DNA from: a virus
Strand: one strand, 5' to 3'
DNA: 47,407 nt
IMG/VR virus record: IMGVR_UViG_3300036852_000210
Location: 1 to 47,407 of that record
Shown here: positions 15,524-23,463 of the stretch, in pieces
How the letters are laid out: each line of letters starts with the position of its first letter
Position numbering within the stretch: position 1 is the stretch's first letter
The notes under the pieces: generated by a model
The model's database searches: none
The model's input: only the letters and a program-made list of their open reading frames with translations
What the model was told of the DNA's origin: nothing
Translations under genes and position numbers: made by a program

Positions 15524-15994
15524 TTACTGCACTTCGTCCGTGATCGGAGTCCACTGGAGCGATGGCGTATCCGGCGTCGCATTGAGCGAGGCCCCCGTTG
15601 CGTTCCAGACCACGATGGAGAACTTCTCCCCCGGCTCATTCACCGTGAACAGCTCCGAGTAACTGACGTTGCTGGAGCTGGAGACGATGATCGAGCCAAC
15701 GACCGGGGCGAGGGTAGGTTCTGCGGACACCCCCGCATCCGAATCGCCGAGTCCTCCGCCTCCGCCTTTGACCACGCTAGTGGCAGCGCTCTGGCGGATC
15801 AGGTAGTAGCGGACGGCGGTGTTGACCGTGGGCGAGGTGCCGGTTTTCACCTTGACCGCGAGGATACCACGGGCCGCTCGAACGGTCGTGTTGTCGATCA
15901 AGGCACTGATCCGCCCCGCACCATTGGCGATCGAGGCCAAGGATACCGTGGGTTCAACTTCGGCCTCAAAGAACGCCAGAATCTTGTTTGCCAC
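15524..15994 (-). CDS. Virion-operon beta-rich protein, unknown
   Basis: 156 residues, Val/Thr/Ser/Ala-rich and predicted mostly beta, with a Gly-rich turn (VVKGGGGGLGDSDAGVSAEP) and an N-terminal FFEAEVEPTVSLASIANGAG. The C-terminus (FSIVVWNATGASLNATPDTP) resembles appendage-domain strands. No named family recognised. Genes on both sides encode adhesins, so a decoration or adhesin partner role is likely. Confidence 0.55.
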   Translation of the reverse strand: MANKILAFFEAEVEPTVSLASIANGAGRISALIDNTTVRAARGILAVKVKTGTSPTVNTAVRYYLIRQSAATSVVKGGGGGLGDSDAGVSAEPTLAPVVGSIIVSSSSNVSYSELFTVNEPGEKFSIVVWNATGASLNATPDTPSLQWTPITDEVQ

Positions 15995-16017
15995 AGCAGA
16001 TACCTCGCGCTACAGGG

Positions 16018-17949
16018 TTAGAGTCCGACGCCCAAGGCGAACGGATCGGCATACACTTCTCCATCCACTAGATCAAAGCCCACGATATCCCAGCCCATTT
16101 CCGTTTCGTCATAGCCCCGATTCCGAGTCTGCCCGAACTGGAGCGAGAGGAATGGGTTGGAGGCGACGGTTGCGGTACGCACCTCTGCGAAGTGCCGCCA
16201 GGGGAGGGGCGAATAGGCCCCAGCGACAGTGATTTGGCGGATTGATTCCGTAAACACCTGCTCAAAGGGCGGGGAGCCGGTGTGATTGAGCCGGGCGTGC
16301 ATAATCATCTCGAAGTACTCGCCCTGCCCCAAGCCATAGACAGTCGTATTGTTGGGACGCTGGGAGGGCACATTGACCATCTTCCAGTGCGGATAGCCAG
16401 CCGCCTGCTCGGTATGGTCCGAGTAGATATCCGGGAAGCCGTAGCCCGAGGTGTTGAACTGCTGGTTCATCGAGATGACGGTGTTCCACGCGGCAGGCAG
16501 TGGATTCGATCCTCCGGTTCCCGAAGCAAGATTCATCCAGGCCCGTTGACCTACACCCAGCTCCCACTCGTAACGTCCAGTCTGGTTGCGGAAGAAGATC
16601 AGCTTATCGCCCCCAACTCCTTGCCCACCGAATGTCGCATCAGTGGTCCAGTTCGTCGTGAATCGGAAGATGATCTTGAGCCAGAGGTGATACTTTGCGT
16701 TGCCCGCGCCAAAGCCACGGTTATAGGAGGGCTGACGACCGGCGACGTTATCCGCAAACTGAATCTGCGCTTTGACTGACGCAGTACCGCCGCTTAGCGC
16801 GTTGAACCCTGCCGTCGCGTTCCCACCCGGAGGCTGGGGATTACCCACGACATTGAAATTGGGATTCGCTCGCACTAACACCGATGGGAGGTTGTCCGAT
16901 TTCCCCCGTGGAGTGCCACCTGTATAGAGGCCCCCGGTATTGAGCGCGGTGACCACATCGCCCCGCCGCAGATTAACAAATACTTCGGTAATGGTGGGCG
17001 AAGTGAGATTATCTTGGACGTGGATATCCCGCACTGCACCCGCTCCGGTCGGGTCCCGGCTCGCTACAACAATGCTGTTGCCCGCCGTCCCAACACTCAG
17101 GGCTTCAATGATGAGTGGGTAAGGATTGAGGTCTAAACCGCCCCGGAAGCGCAACAGGTTCCCTGCACCCACGACTCCCGTATCAAAGTTGGGTCGGTCA
17201 CTCACCGTCCGCAGCGTGAAAAATTGCGTATAGGGAAGGACCGGCGTCTGCGAATTGTGCTGGTTGTTGTAGACCGTAATATCCGGAATCGACGCCACGG
17301 TGGAGTAATTATCGGCCCGGAAACTAAACCCGGTGATCGGGACATAACTCCCCGGCACTGAGGGAGTAGTTACCAGCACGGCATAGTTAGAGCTGGTGAC
17401 GCTGTTGCAGGTCGCCGTCACATTTCGCGTTCCCGCCGTCACCCCGACGATATCGCTGGTATGAGGATCAGCCCCGCTATCCGCGCTCACCGTCACATCA
17501 CCCGCGCCGGTCCCTTCGAGCCATGTCATCGTTTGCCCGAGCACGGTGTTGCCGGAAGCGTCTTTAGGAGTAGCCGTGAGAGTGATGCTCTGACCTTCGA
17601 CGACTGAGGCAGGACCCGTAATGACGACTGAGGTGACGGTCTGTACCGTGCTGGTCACCAGATAGGAAGACGCGAGATGCACGCCTTGGTAATCAGCGGT
17701 GATATTGGCGCTACCCGCGCCTACTGGGGTGACCAGCCCATCATTATCAACCGTAGCGGCCCCGGTATTCGAGGACGCCCATGTGACGGTAATTCCAGTC
17801 AGCGCTACTCCCGATGCGTTGTAGAACGCCACGACCGCCTGATGGGGAGGACTCGCGGTAGTGAAGTTGGCCGGCGCTGCCGTGAGGAACGCACCCGACA
17901 CCGCTTGGGTGTCGCTGATTCCTACAGTCGCCCTTACCCGGCGTCTCAT
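16018..17949 (-). CDS. Large adhesin with two BIG2 Ig-like domains and a C-terminal binding domain
   Basis: 643 residues from ATG 17949, which overlaps the small BIG2 gene upstream (ATGA). Two bacterial Ig-like (BIG2) domains lie at about 40-105 (ITVTWASSNTGAATVDNDGL) and 110-200 (VVEGQSITLTATPKDASGNT). The remaining 440 residues form a beta-rich domain with many aromatic residues (YHLWLKIIFRFTTNWTTDAT, then QTGRYEWELGVGQRAWMN). That layout resembles a jelly-roll polysaccharide-binding or lyase-like fold, but no catalytic motif is obvious. Probably a surface adhesin or depolymerase-like spike. Confidence 0.65.
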   Translation of the reverse strand: MRRRVRATVGISDTQAVSGAFLTAAPANFTTASPPHQAVVAFYNASGVALTGITVTWASSNTGAATVDNDGLVTPVGAGSANITADYQGVHLASSYLVTSTVQTVTSVVITGPASVVEGQSITLTATPKDASGNTVLGQTMTWLEGTGAGDVTVSADSGADPHTSDIVGVTAGTRNVTATCNSVTSSNYAVLVTTPSVPGSYVPITGFSFRADNYSTVASIPDITVYNNQHNSQTPVLPYTQFFTLRTVSDRPNFDTGVVGAGNLLRFRGGLDLNPYPLIIEALSVGTAGNSIVVASRDPTGAGAVRDIHVQDNLTSPTITEVFVNLRRGDVVTALNTGGLYTGGTPRGKSDNLPSVLVRANPNFNVVGNPQPPGGNATAGFNALSGGTASVKAQIQFADNVAGRQPSYNRGFGAGNAKYHLWLKIIFRFTTNWTTDATFGGQGVGGDKLIFFRNQTGRYEWELGVGQRAWMNLASGTGGSNPLPAAWNTVISMNQQFNTSGYGFPDIYSDHTEQAAGYPHWKMVNVPSQRPNNTTVYGLGQGEYFEMIMHARLNHTGSPPFEQVFTESIRQITVAGAYSPLPWRHFAEVRTATVASNPFLSLQFGQTRNRGYDETEMGWDIVGFDLVDGEVYADPFALGVGL

Positions 17950-18215
17950 GCCCACACCCGTCCGTCGATGAGCGCGGTGATCTCCGTCTCCCCTTCCATG
18001 AGATCCACGGGAAGGCCCGAGGTGGGATCAATCGTGCTCACCGCGGGCACCGAGGATTGCCAAGTGACTGGCCAGGGTGGAGCCATCGGCTTCCCGCTTT
18101 GATCCTTCTGCACGGCTTGATAGGGCACCGTGGCGACTTCTCCTGCCCAGCCTTCAGCTTCACCCGTTAAGGTGACAGTGGTGAGTTTCTGGCGTTTGTT
18201 GACCGTGCGTTTCAT
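17946..18215 (-). CDS. Small BIG2-like domain protein
   Basis: 89 residues from ATG 18215, with AAAGGAG eight bases upstream; the longer frame reads into the previous gene. A basic N-terminus (MKRTVNKRQK) is followed by one Ig-like BIG2-type domain (VTWQSSVPAVSTIDPTSGLP, then GETEITALI). It precedes the large BIG2 adhesin and is coupled to it, so it may be a separately encoded additional Ig domain or cofactor of that protein. Confidence 0.6.
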   Translation of the reverse strand: MKRTVNKRQKLTTVTLTGEAEGWAGEVATVPYQAVQKDQSGKPMAPPWPVTWQSSVPAVSTIDPTSGLPVDLMEGETEITALIDGRVWA

Positions 18216-18255
18216 GCCAAAGACTCCTTTCACCCACTCCCAGAGACGGCGCACC

Positions 18256-18600
18256 TCAGCCTGAGAGCGGTGTATCCAAGAACGTGGCCGTCCCACTCCC
18301 CGTGACAGAGACCCGGATACGCACGTCCGTCAGCCCATCGGCCAGCACATTGTAGATGCCATTCGCGGTGAAGGTTCCCGCCGTCACCACCGTGCTCGGG
18401 TCCGCTGGCGTGGTATAACCCACGGTGACATAGGTACCCGTCCCCGGAATCCCAAGTGTGCCCTCAAAAATCAGCGTGCCGGTCCACGTCCCCAGGACTT
18501 GCACGACATGGCGGGTGACGTGCTGATCCTTCCCCGCATCACCAAGTGGGATGGTATTCGCGCCACTCGTATCCAATGACCCCGGCACAGAGCGGGACAT
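18256..18600 (-). CDS. Small beta-rich virion protein
   Basis: 114 residues; a polar start (SGANTIPLGDAGKDQHVTRH) leads into a Thr/Gly/Val-rich beta sandwich (GTWTGTLIFEGTLGIPGTG ... VRIRVSVTGSGTATFL). This resembles decoration or head-fibre domains of phages in which a single strand-rich domain repeats 'TGTLIFEG....G'. A capsid-decoration or neck-fibre role is plausible. The following gene is immediately adjacent. Confidence 0.55.
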   Translation of the reverse strand: MSRSVPGSLDTSGANTIPLGDAGKDQHVTRHVVQVLGTWTGTLIFEGTLGIPGTGTYVTVGYTTPADPSTVVTAGTFTANGIYNVLADGLTDVRIRVSVTGSGTATFLDTPLSG

Positions 18601-19254
18601 TTAGCCCTCCTCTGCCCACGGATCGACGGGTGATCCCGCTGGCGTCTCTGTGACGACTTTCCGTGGTCGCCCGGGTCCACGCTTGACGGGCACTGGTTCT
18701 AGCGGTTGGTCGGCAAACTCCGCTTCCTGATCCGCGAACTCGCTGCCATCGGTATGGGGGACGGGGCGGAAGTTCCAGATATCCAAGGCCACCTTAAGCT
18801 TCTGATCGCCTGAGCGTTTGGGGTCGAAAGACCGGAGCCCCAGCACGTAGCCATTGCCGGCGCGTGCCGCGAGCATCGGCTCGGTTGGGAGCGGGCCCTT
18901 CCCCATCTCGCGCCGCATCTGCGCGGTATACGAGTTCTCGTTCTCGGGGTCGAAGTTGTTCACGTTGTAGTGATCGGCCACCTTGAGGATGTGATCCCTC
19001 CGTGCTTCATGCGCCCGACGACTCTCCGCAATCATCGCGTCATAGTCGATCTGGAACTCCCCAGGCTTCCGCTGGTGGAATCGCATGTAGGTCTGATCGG
19101 GGAGCCATGGGGCCTCAAACAGCGGACGCAGTGGGCTCGTTGGGTGGAGTTTCGCTTTCACATCTCCCCAGCCCTCCCATTCCCGTCCATGTTGGTCGGT
19201 ATAGACCATGAACTCCCGGGTATCCGCCTGGCTGTAACCACTCTGGGTCTGCAT
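18601..19254 (-). CDS. Virion-operon protein with C-terminal AT-hook
   Basis: 217 residues, largely charged and helical. Near the C-terminus (about 190-200) lies VKRGPGRPRKVV, a textbook AT-hook (core GRP within basic residues) that binds the minor groove of AT-rich DNA. The rest (for example YMRFHQRKPGEFQIDYDAMI) matches no family I recognise. Between adhesin and capsid genes, it could contact packaged DNA in the head, or bind DNA during assembly. The motif is clear; its use is inferred. Confidence 0.65.
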   Translation of the reverse strand: MQTQSGYSQADTREFMVYTDQHGREWEGWGDVKAKLHPTSPLRPLFEAPWLPDQTYMRFHQRKPGEFQIDYDAMIAESRRAHEARRDHILKVADHYNVNNFDPENENSYTAQMRREMGKGPLPTEPMLAARAGNGYVLGLRSFDPKRSGDQKLKVALDIWNFRPVPHTDGSEFADQEAEFADQPLEPVPVKRGPGRPRKVVTETPAGSPVDPWAEEG

Positions 19255-19263
19255 GGTGTTCCT

Positions 19264-19965
19264 CTAGTCGAAGTCAGCGGCAACCTTTACAGCGCCACCT
19301 GCGGTCAAGCTTCCCGCGTGTTGGTGTGGCATGGTGCCGGTGGTGATGAACTGGTCATAGGCGGCGTCATAGTCCGGGGGTGGCCCATCGACAATCGGCA
19401 CATCCAACGCCATGAGATCTTTTGCCGCGTCTTTGACCGTGTCGCCTAACACGTCTTTGCTCAGGGCCAGCATGTCCCGCCGCATCTGCTCCAGCGCCGC
19501 TTGGGCATTCCCCTCATAGGCCGCCGTGAGCGAGGAAAACTTCGACATCACCCGGTCATAGCCGTGCAGGGCTTCAAGCACCCGGTTATCGAACGGGGCA
19601 TAGGACAGACTGCCTGGCGTCGGCGGTTCCCGACTACCCCCGTAGAACTGGGCGAGTTCCGCTTCGTGCTCACCATACTCCAGCCGGTGCCCCCCTTGGT
19701 CCCCCTGGATGATCCAGAAGGCCAAGGGGATTTTGCTGTGCTCCCGGAAATACGCCGCTTGCCGCCGCCGGAAACGGGTCTTATCGGGATAGGTGAGGAG
19801 CTGTAACCGGATCTCCTCCCTCACCCCTTCGGGGGGGACGCATTCCATCAAGAGCCAGCGGTGGCAATCCTCATCCCACCAGATCTCGACATGCGCCATC
19901 TGGGGCTTGGGATGTCCCAAGTCCCCAAGAGCGTCAATCCACTCCTGGGGCGGTTCCCGCCTCAC
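19264..19965 (-). CDS. Late-operon protein, unknown
   Basis: 233 residues. Trp-rich N-terminal third (VEIWWDEDCHRWLLMECVPP), middle with FREHSKIPLAFWIIQGDQGG, and a helical C-terminal half (AALEQMRRDMLALSKDVLGD). No domain recognised; position between the neck-side and capsid-side genes suggests a virion or assembly role. It overlaps the upstream gene by four bases. Confidence 0.5.
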   Translation of the reverse strand: MRREPPQEWIDALGDLGHPKPQMAHVEIWWDEDCHRWLLMECVPPEGVREEIRLQLLTYPDKTRFRRRQAAYFREHSKIPLAFWIIQGDQGGHRLEYGEHEAELAQFYGGSREPPTPGSLSYAPFDNRVLEALHGYDRVMSKFSSLTAAYEGNAQAALEQMRRDMLALSKDVLGDTVKDAAKDLMALDVPIVDGPPPDYDAAYDQFITTGTMPHQHAGSLTAGGAVKVAADFD

Positions 19966-20399
19966 GGGAACTCGACACCCAGGATGTTCTCGATGTTCTC
20001 CGCCTTGGTGCTCGCTTCCACACCATGCGAGGCGGCGATAGTGCGCACCTCATCCGCGGGTAGCGCCTTCAGAGCCTTTTCCCGGTCTGCCCGGGGGGTA
20101 GCTGCCACCGTGGACGGAGGAGCAAGAGCCGCAGCGACTTCTTCGCCGGCAGACTTGGCTGACACTTTAGCACGGGCGCGCTTGGTGTCCACGATGATCG
20201 CACCCTCAGCGGTTTTCTCGGCTTCCTCAAGCGGGGAAAACACCCGCGGAGCATGCGCGGAGACTTCGCGGTACACCTTGACCACAAGATCGCTGGCGAG
20301 GGCGATATCATCCGCAAGGGCCTGCCCCGCTGCGAGGTCGTCGTGATGCCCAACCAAGGCACCGGCAGAATTGACGAGGAGAATAGGCTTCAATGCCAT
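19962..20399 (-). CDS. Late-operon protein with C-terminal SAP/HeH-like helical motif
   Basis: 145 residues. An acidic/Ala-rich helical body is followed by LPADEVRTIAASHGVEASTK, ending in AENIENIL. The last segment looks like a HeH/SAP-type helix-extended-loop-helix ('L....V..IA...GV...GKK..II..IL'), a motif in several phage capsid-region proteins. It follows the decoration-like gene and precedes a gene of unknown role. A structural or head-completion function is likely. Confidence 0.55.
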   Translation of the reverse strand: MALKPILLVNSAGALVGHHDDLAAGQALADDIALASDLVVKVYREVSAHAPRVFSPLEEAEKTAEGAIIVDTKRARAKVSAKSAGEEVAAALAPPSTVAATPRADREKALKALPADEVRTIAASHGVEASTKAENIENILGVEFP

Positions 20400-20413
20400 G
20401 GTGATGTGGCTCC

Positions 20414-20959
20414 TTAGGCCGTGATTGCGACGCCGTTAACGCCGATTTTCTTGAACGAGCTTGCGTCCTCAAACGCGATGGACACTACGTTCCCACCGAC
20501 TGCGAGGTCATCGGTCGAGGCGTCGAAAATCCCACCCGACCCCGTGACGATCTGCATACGCCCTACCAACACCTCATTATCCGGGGTCGTCGCAAGCACC
20601 TTGGTCCCGATGGTCTGGTCCGCGGCCTTGGTAATGGTGAAGGATGTGCCGTTGGATTGGACGGAGAGCGAATACCATGCTTCCTTCGAGGCCGCCACAT
20701 CCATGGAAGTCGCGGTGAGTGCCTTCTCTTGCGCCACTGCCGCGACTTCTAACCCGCGGAAGGTGAACGTGAACGCTTCGGTACGCCACGCCGTGGCGGC
20801 GGTGGTGCCTTTCTTGTTTGCCGGAGCGGAGAGCACCACACCAGGCATGACCGAGAAAGCCAACGCCTGCATAGCAGCGTTGTGTTGGATGACGAGGTTT
20901 CGGAGTGCTCCAGGGAGCCCGAAGAAATCGCCATCTGAGGTAACAGCTACACCAGCCAT
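20414..20959 (-). CDS. Putative head decoration or minor capsid protein
   Basis: 181 residues, beta-rich, Ala/Val/Thr-rich (MAGVAVTSDGDFFGLPGALR at the start; WYSLSVQSNGTSFTITKAAD in the middle). Encoded directly after the major capsid gene, where decoration or cement proteins usually lie, behind a strong hairpin. No Cys or catalytic motif. Call by position and composition. Confidence 0.5.
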   Translation of the reverse strand: MAGVAVTSDGDFFGLPGALRNLVIQHNAAMQALAFSVMPGVVLSAPANKKGTTAATAWRTEAFTFTFRGLEVAAVAQEKALTATSMDVAASKEAWYSLSVQSNGTSFTITKAADQTIGTKVLATTPDNEVLVGRMQIVTGSGGIFDASTDDLAVGGNVVSIAFEDASSFKKIGVNGVAITA

Positions 20960-20982
20960 GTGAGATTCCTCCCGAGAGGGTG

Positions 20983-21003
20983 AGGGGCGGTCTAGCCGCC
21001 CCT
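20983..21003 (-). terminator. GC-rich hairpin after the capsid gene (attenuator or stability element)
   Basis: AGGGGCGG and CCGCCCCT form a perfect 8-bp stem around a 5-base loop in the 57-bp gap between the capsid stop and the next gene. No T-tract follows, so it may be a weak or Rho-assisted terminator, or a 3' stabilising hairpin that raises capsid mRNA relative to its neighbours. Confidence 0.55.
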
Positions 21004-21016
21004 AGTCAGTGAGAGA

Positions 21017-22321
21017 TCAGCTCTCGGTAAGGGACTTCCACTGGTAGTAGAAGTTCCGCTGGTGAATGAACCCGTAGACCAGATCGACACCGATGACGAA
21101 CGCGGCCCGGTTCGGGACCTTGTCTACTTGGCCCTGGTCGCCGTAGTCCGGCAGCTCGCCCTTCTCGTTCGGCATCTCGGTCAGCATCCACTTCTTCATG
21201 GCGCCCTTGGGCATCAGGATCGCCCGACCCGGCGGACACCACTTTGAGACGAACGGGGTAATCCCCTCGCCTTCCTTGACCGCACCATCCAGCCGCATGG
21301 TCTGGGGATCTTGGAACCGTACCGCGGCGACTTGCTGGTTGAAGATGTCGCGCTTGATGCCCTGGCTATACAGGAAGGACCACGGTCCCTGACCGCCCTT
21401 GTTCCCGATGGTGTCCTGGCCCAGCATCATCTTGGTGCCGTTAAACCGGCCACCCGTGGTATCGTTCCCCGCCGCGGCCCACTGAGGAACCGAGGACCCC
21501 GAGAGGCCATGCACCGTGGTGGTTTCGACCGCATCGACGAGCCCGACCGGCCACTTGTTCAGGTCACCTGAAGCCAGCGTGGCGGCATCGTTCCGGACGG
21601 ACTCCGCGAAGCCGATGTAGTCATTGGCGTCCACGTCGGTCGTGCCGACCATCGTGACGGCAATAGAGGGCGTGGCGGGGGTGACGGCGGTGATCGTGCC
21701 GAACCCATCGGTCACGTAGGTTGTGCCGGTACGCCAGATGAAGATGCGATCCCCGACCAGGAACTGCTGGGCGAGATAGGCCGCATTATCCGCCGACGCT
21801 TCGGTCTGCGCCCACGCATTGATGAGCGTCAGGGTCTGAGTCGCCGAAGTAGCGTTGGTGGAGGTCTGACACACCGTCCCTGCGGAGAGGCCCCAGAAGG
21901 TCTGCGCAAAGCGCCGGGTCAACCCCTGCGCCATCTGGGTAACCTCGAATTGCACCTGCCGCTCCAACATCGCGGAACGGTTCTTCTCGTCCTGGATCTT
22001 GGCGAACCGGGTCAGTGAGACTCGGTCGTTGTATTCGGAAAACGTGTAGGTGAGTTCCCGCGGGGCGATGCTCCGGGCTTCCGCCTCAAACCCGCCGTCC
22101 TCGATGAACGCACCACCACCGCGCTCCTCGAGCTGCGCCGGCTGGGTGACTTCTCGGCCCGAGAAGTCGAGCCCGAGATCTTGGATCGTTTTGGCGAAGG
22201 CGTATTCCGCGCTCGTCTTGACATGCAGATGCAGTACCGCACCCTGAACCTTGCGCTGAAAGTTGACTAGCACAGGGGTCGTGCCCCACGTCGTGGTTGG
22301 GCTGAAGGCTGTCTCGGCCAT
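21017..22321 (-). CDS. Major capsid protein (HK97-fold, likely)
   Basis: 434 residues, the main shell protein. The order portal, scaffold, this gene, decoration-like protein is the canonical capsid cassette. Sequence features fit HK97-fold capsids of short-tailed phages: an extended N-arm, a long helix with TRRFAQTFWGLSAGTV, and a C-terminal beta-rich domain (VPNRAAFVIGVDLVYGFIHQ). A strong GAGGAG lies six bases before the ATG, and the gene is flanked by hairpins, consistent with very high expression. Confidence 0.85.
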   Translation of the reverse strand: MAETAFSPTTTWGTTPVLVNFQRKVQGAVLHLHVKTSAEYAFAKTIQDLGLDFSGREVTQPAQLEERGGGAFIEDGGFEAEARSIAPRELTYTFSEYNDRVSLTRFAKIQDEKNRSAMLERQVQFEVTQMAQGLTRRFAQTFWGLSAGTVCQTSTNATSATQTLTLINAWAQTEASADNAAYLAQQFLVGDRIFIWRTGTTYVTDGFGTITAVTPATPSIAVTMVGTTDVDANDYIGFAESVRNDAATLASGDLNKWPVGLVDAVETTTVHGLSGSSVPQWAAAGNDTTGGRFNGTKMMLGQDTIGNKGGQGPWSFLYSQGIKRDIFNQQVAAVRFQDPQTMRLDGAVKEGEGITPFVSKWCPPGRAILMPKGAMKKWMLTEMPNEKGELPDYGDQGQVDKVPNRAAFVIGVDLVYGFIHQRNFYYQWKSLTES

Positions 22322-22332
22322 CTATGGCTCCT

Positions 22333-22348
22333 CAGCCCCTCAGGGCTG
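22333..22348 (-). promoter_or_regulatory. Hairpin in the capsid 5' leader
   Basis: CAGCCC and GGGCTG pair across a 4-base loop in the 31-base gap between the scaffold stop and the capsid start, just upstream of the capsid Shine-Dalgarno. It might define a processed or protected 5' end of the capsid message, or limit read-through from scaffold. No T-run is present. Confidence 0.4.
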
Positions 22349-22352
22349 GGCT

Positions 22353-23414
22353 TTAAGGTTCGAGAAACTTCACTTTCCGCACATATTCCTGAGGGTCAAA
22401 TGGCTCCTCAGGCTTGAACTTGCCCTGCTCATCGCGCGGCTTCTGCGGGGCTGGTCGTGTAGGGCCTCCCGCCGGTTTGGTCGGGGCCACCGCTGCCGCG
22501 TTGGTTGCTTTCGTTTTCTGGACCTGCTTCGTCTGCTCCTGCTTCCGCTGCTGTTTCTGCACCTCGCGATGCAAGAGCCGGTAGATCTCGTCCCGGTCTG
22601 CTTGAAACCGGCCATCCCGGCCCAACGTCACCAGGGCGTAGCCCTTTTGTACCATCTCCCACAAGTGCGCGAACATTTCCTGCGTCTCTTGGGGATACTT
22701 CCCGTCTGGTCCCGCAAGGAGCGTCGTCGCTCCCATTTCCCCCAAGATTTCCTCAACCGCTACCCCGAGTTCATCCCGCACCACCGGCTCGAGCTGCTTC
22801 TCTTGTTCGGCTCGGCTCCGCGCTTCCTCCTGCTGTTGATAGCGCTGGAGTTGCTGGTGCGCGGCTTCGGCTTCGGCCTTCGCCTGGAGAATCGGTCCTT
22901 CGACTCCCCAATTCTCGTAAGCCGCCCGCAGCTTTTCCGGATCAGCGAACAACTCCGCGAACTTGGCGGTCAGGGCCTTAGTGCGGAGCGAGGCTTCATC
23001 CGCCTGCCGCGCCTGTCCTGACTCCAACTCATGGATTGTTCGCTGGTACTCTGCCCGTTCCCGGCCCCACTGGGTTTTGTTCCCGATCTGATACCGGAGC
23101 TGTTGTAGTGACTGCTTCGGCACAATCAGGTAATCGTCTACCTCAACGGCACCCGGGAGCGGAATAGCAGCTCCATCGAGTTCCCAGGTAAACGGCTTGC
23201 CCCCATCGGGGGGCTGAAACGGGGTTACGGCTGCGGGCTGAGTGGGTTGCGCTTCGGGTGAAGCGGGAGCCTCAGCGCCAGCTGGCTCAGATTCCGGGCT
23301 CGGGGGGGCCTCGGGCGTCTCTAGTGCGGTTCCCGGTTGGGGAGTGGCACCTTCGGGCTCTGAGGTTGCCTCGACCACTGGCGGTTCGACCAGTGTGCCG
23401 GGTGAGTCTGACAT
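22353..23414 (-). CDS. Capsid scaffolding protein
   Basis: 353 residues from ATG 23414, with an AGAAAGG upstream; the seven extra residues of the longer frame are rejected. A long acidic Pro/Glu/Ala-rich N-terminal region (about 1-75) is followed by a Gln/Glu/Lys/Arg-rich helical core (LQRYQQQEEARSRAEQEKQL) and a basic C-terminus. Helical, charged, low-complexity proteins between portal and major capsid genes are scaffolds that shape the procapsid and then leave or are cleaved. No protease domain was seen. Confidence 0.75.
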   Translation of the reverse strand: MSDSPGTLVEPPVVEATSEPEGATPQPGTALETPEAPPSPESEPAGAEAPASPEAQPTQPAAVTPFQPPDGGKPFTWELDGAAIPLPGAVEVDDYLIVPKQSLQQLRYQIGNKTQWGRERAEYQRTIHELESGQARQADEASLRTKALTAKFAELFADPEKLRAAYENWGVEGPILQAKAEAEAAHQQLQRYQQQEEARSRAEQEKQLEPVVRDELGVAVEEILGEMGATTLLAGPDGKYPQETQEMFAHLWEMVQKGYALVTLGRDGRFQADRDEIYRLLHREVQKQQRKQEQTKQVQKTKATNAAAVAPTKPAGGPTRPAPQKPRDEQGKFKPEEPFDPQEYVRKVKFLEP

Positions 23415-23444
23415 AACATTATGCCTTTCTTGCAAAAGTCAACA

Positions 23445-23458
23445 GTTTCACGTGAAAC
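23445..23458. promoter_or_regulatory. parS-like palindrome
   Basis: GTTTCACGTGAAAC is a perfect 14-bp palindrome in the 49-bp gap between the portal and scaffold genes. It equals the inner 14 bases of the canonical 16-bp parS site bound by chromosomal ParB in most bacteria (outermost T and A are replaced by A and G here). The phage encodes two ParB-like proteins but no ParA, so the site may recruit host ParB or a phage protein. Binding is inferred. Confidence 0.6.
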
Positions 23459-23463
23459 GCGAA

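Noticed and set aside
22263-23021. Rightward ORF of 252 residues over scaffold and capsid start
   Set aside because: Antisense to the scaffold gene; Leu/Arg/His-rich content typical of a shadow of a Gln/Glu-rich helical gene.
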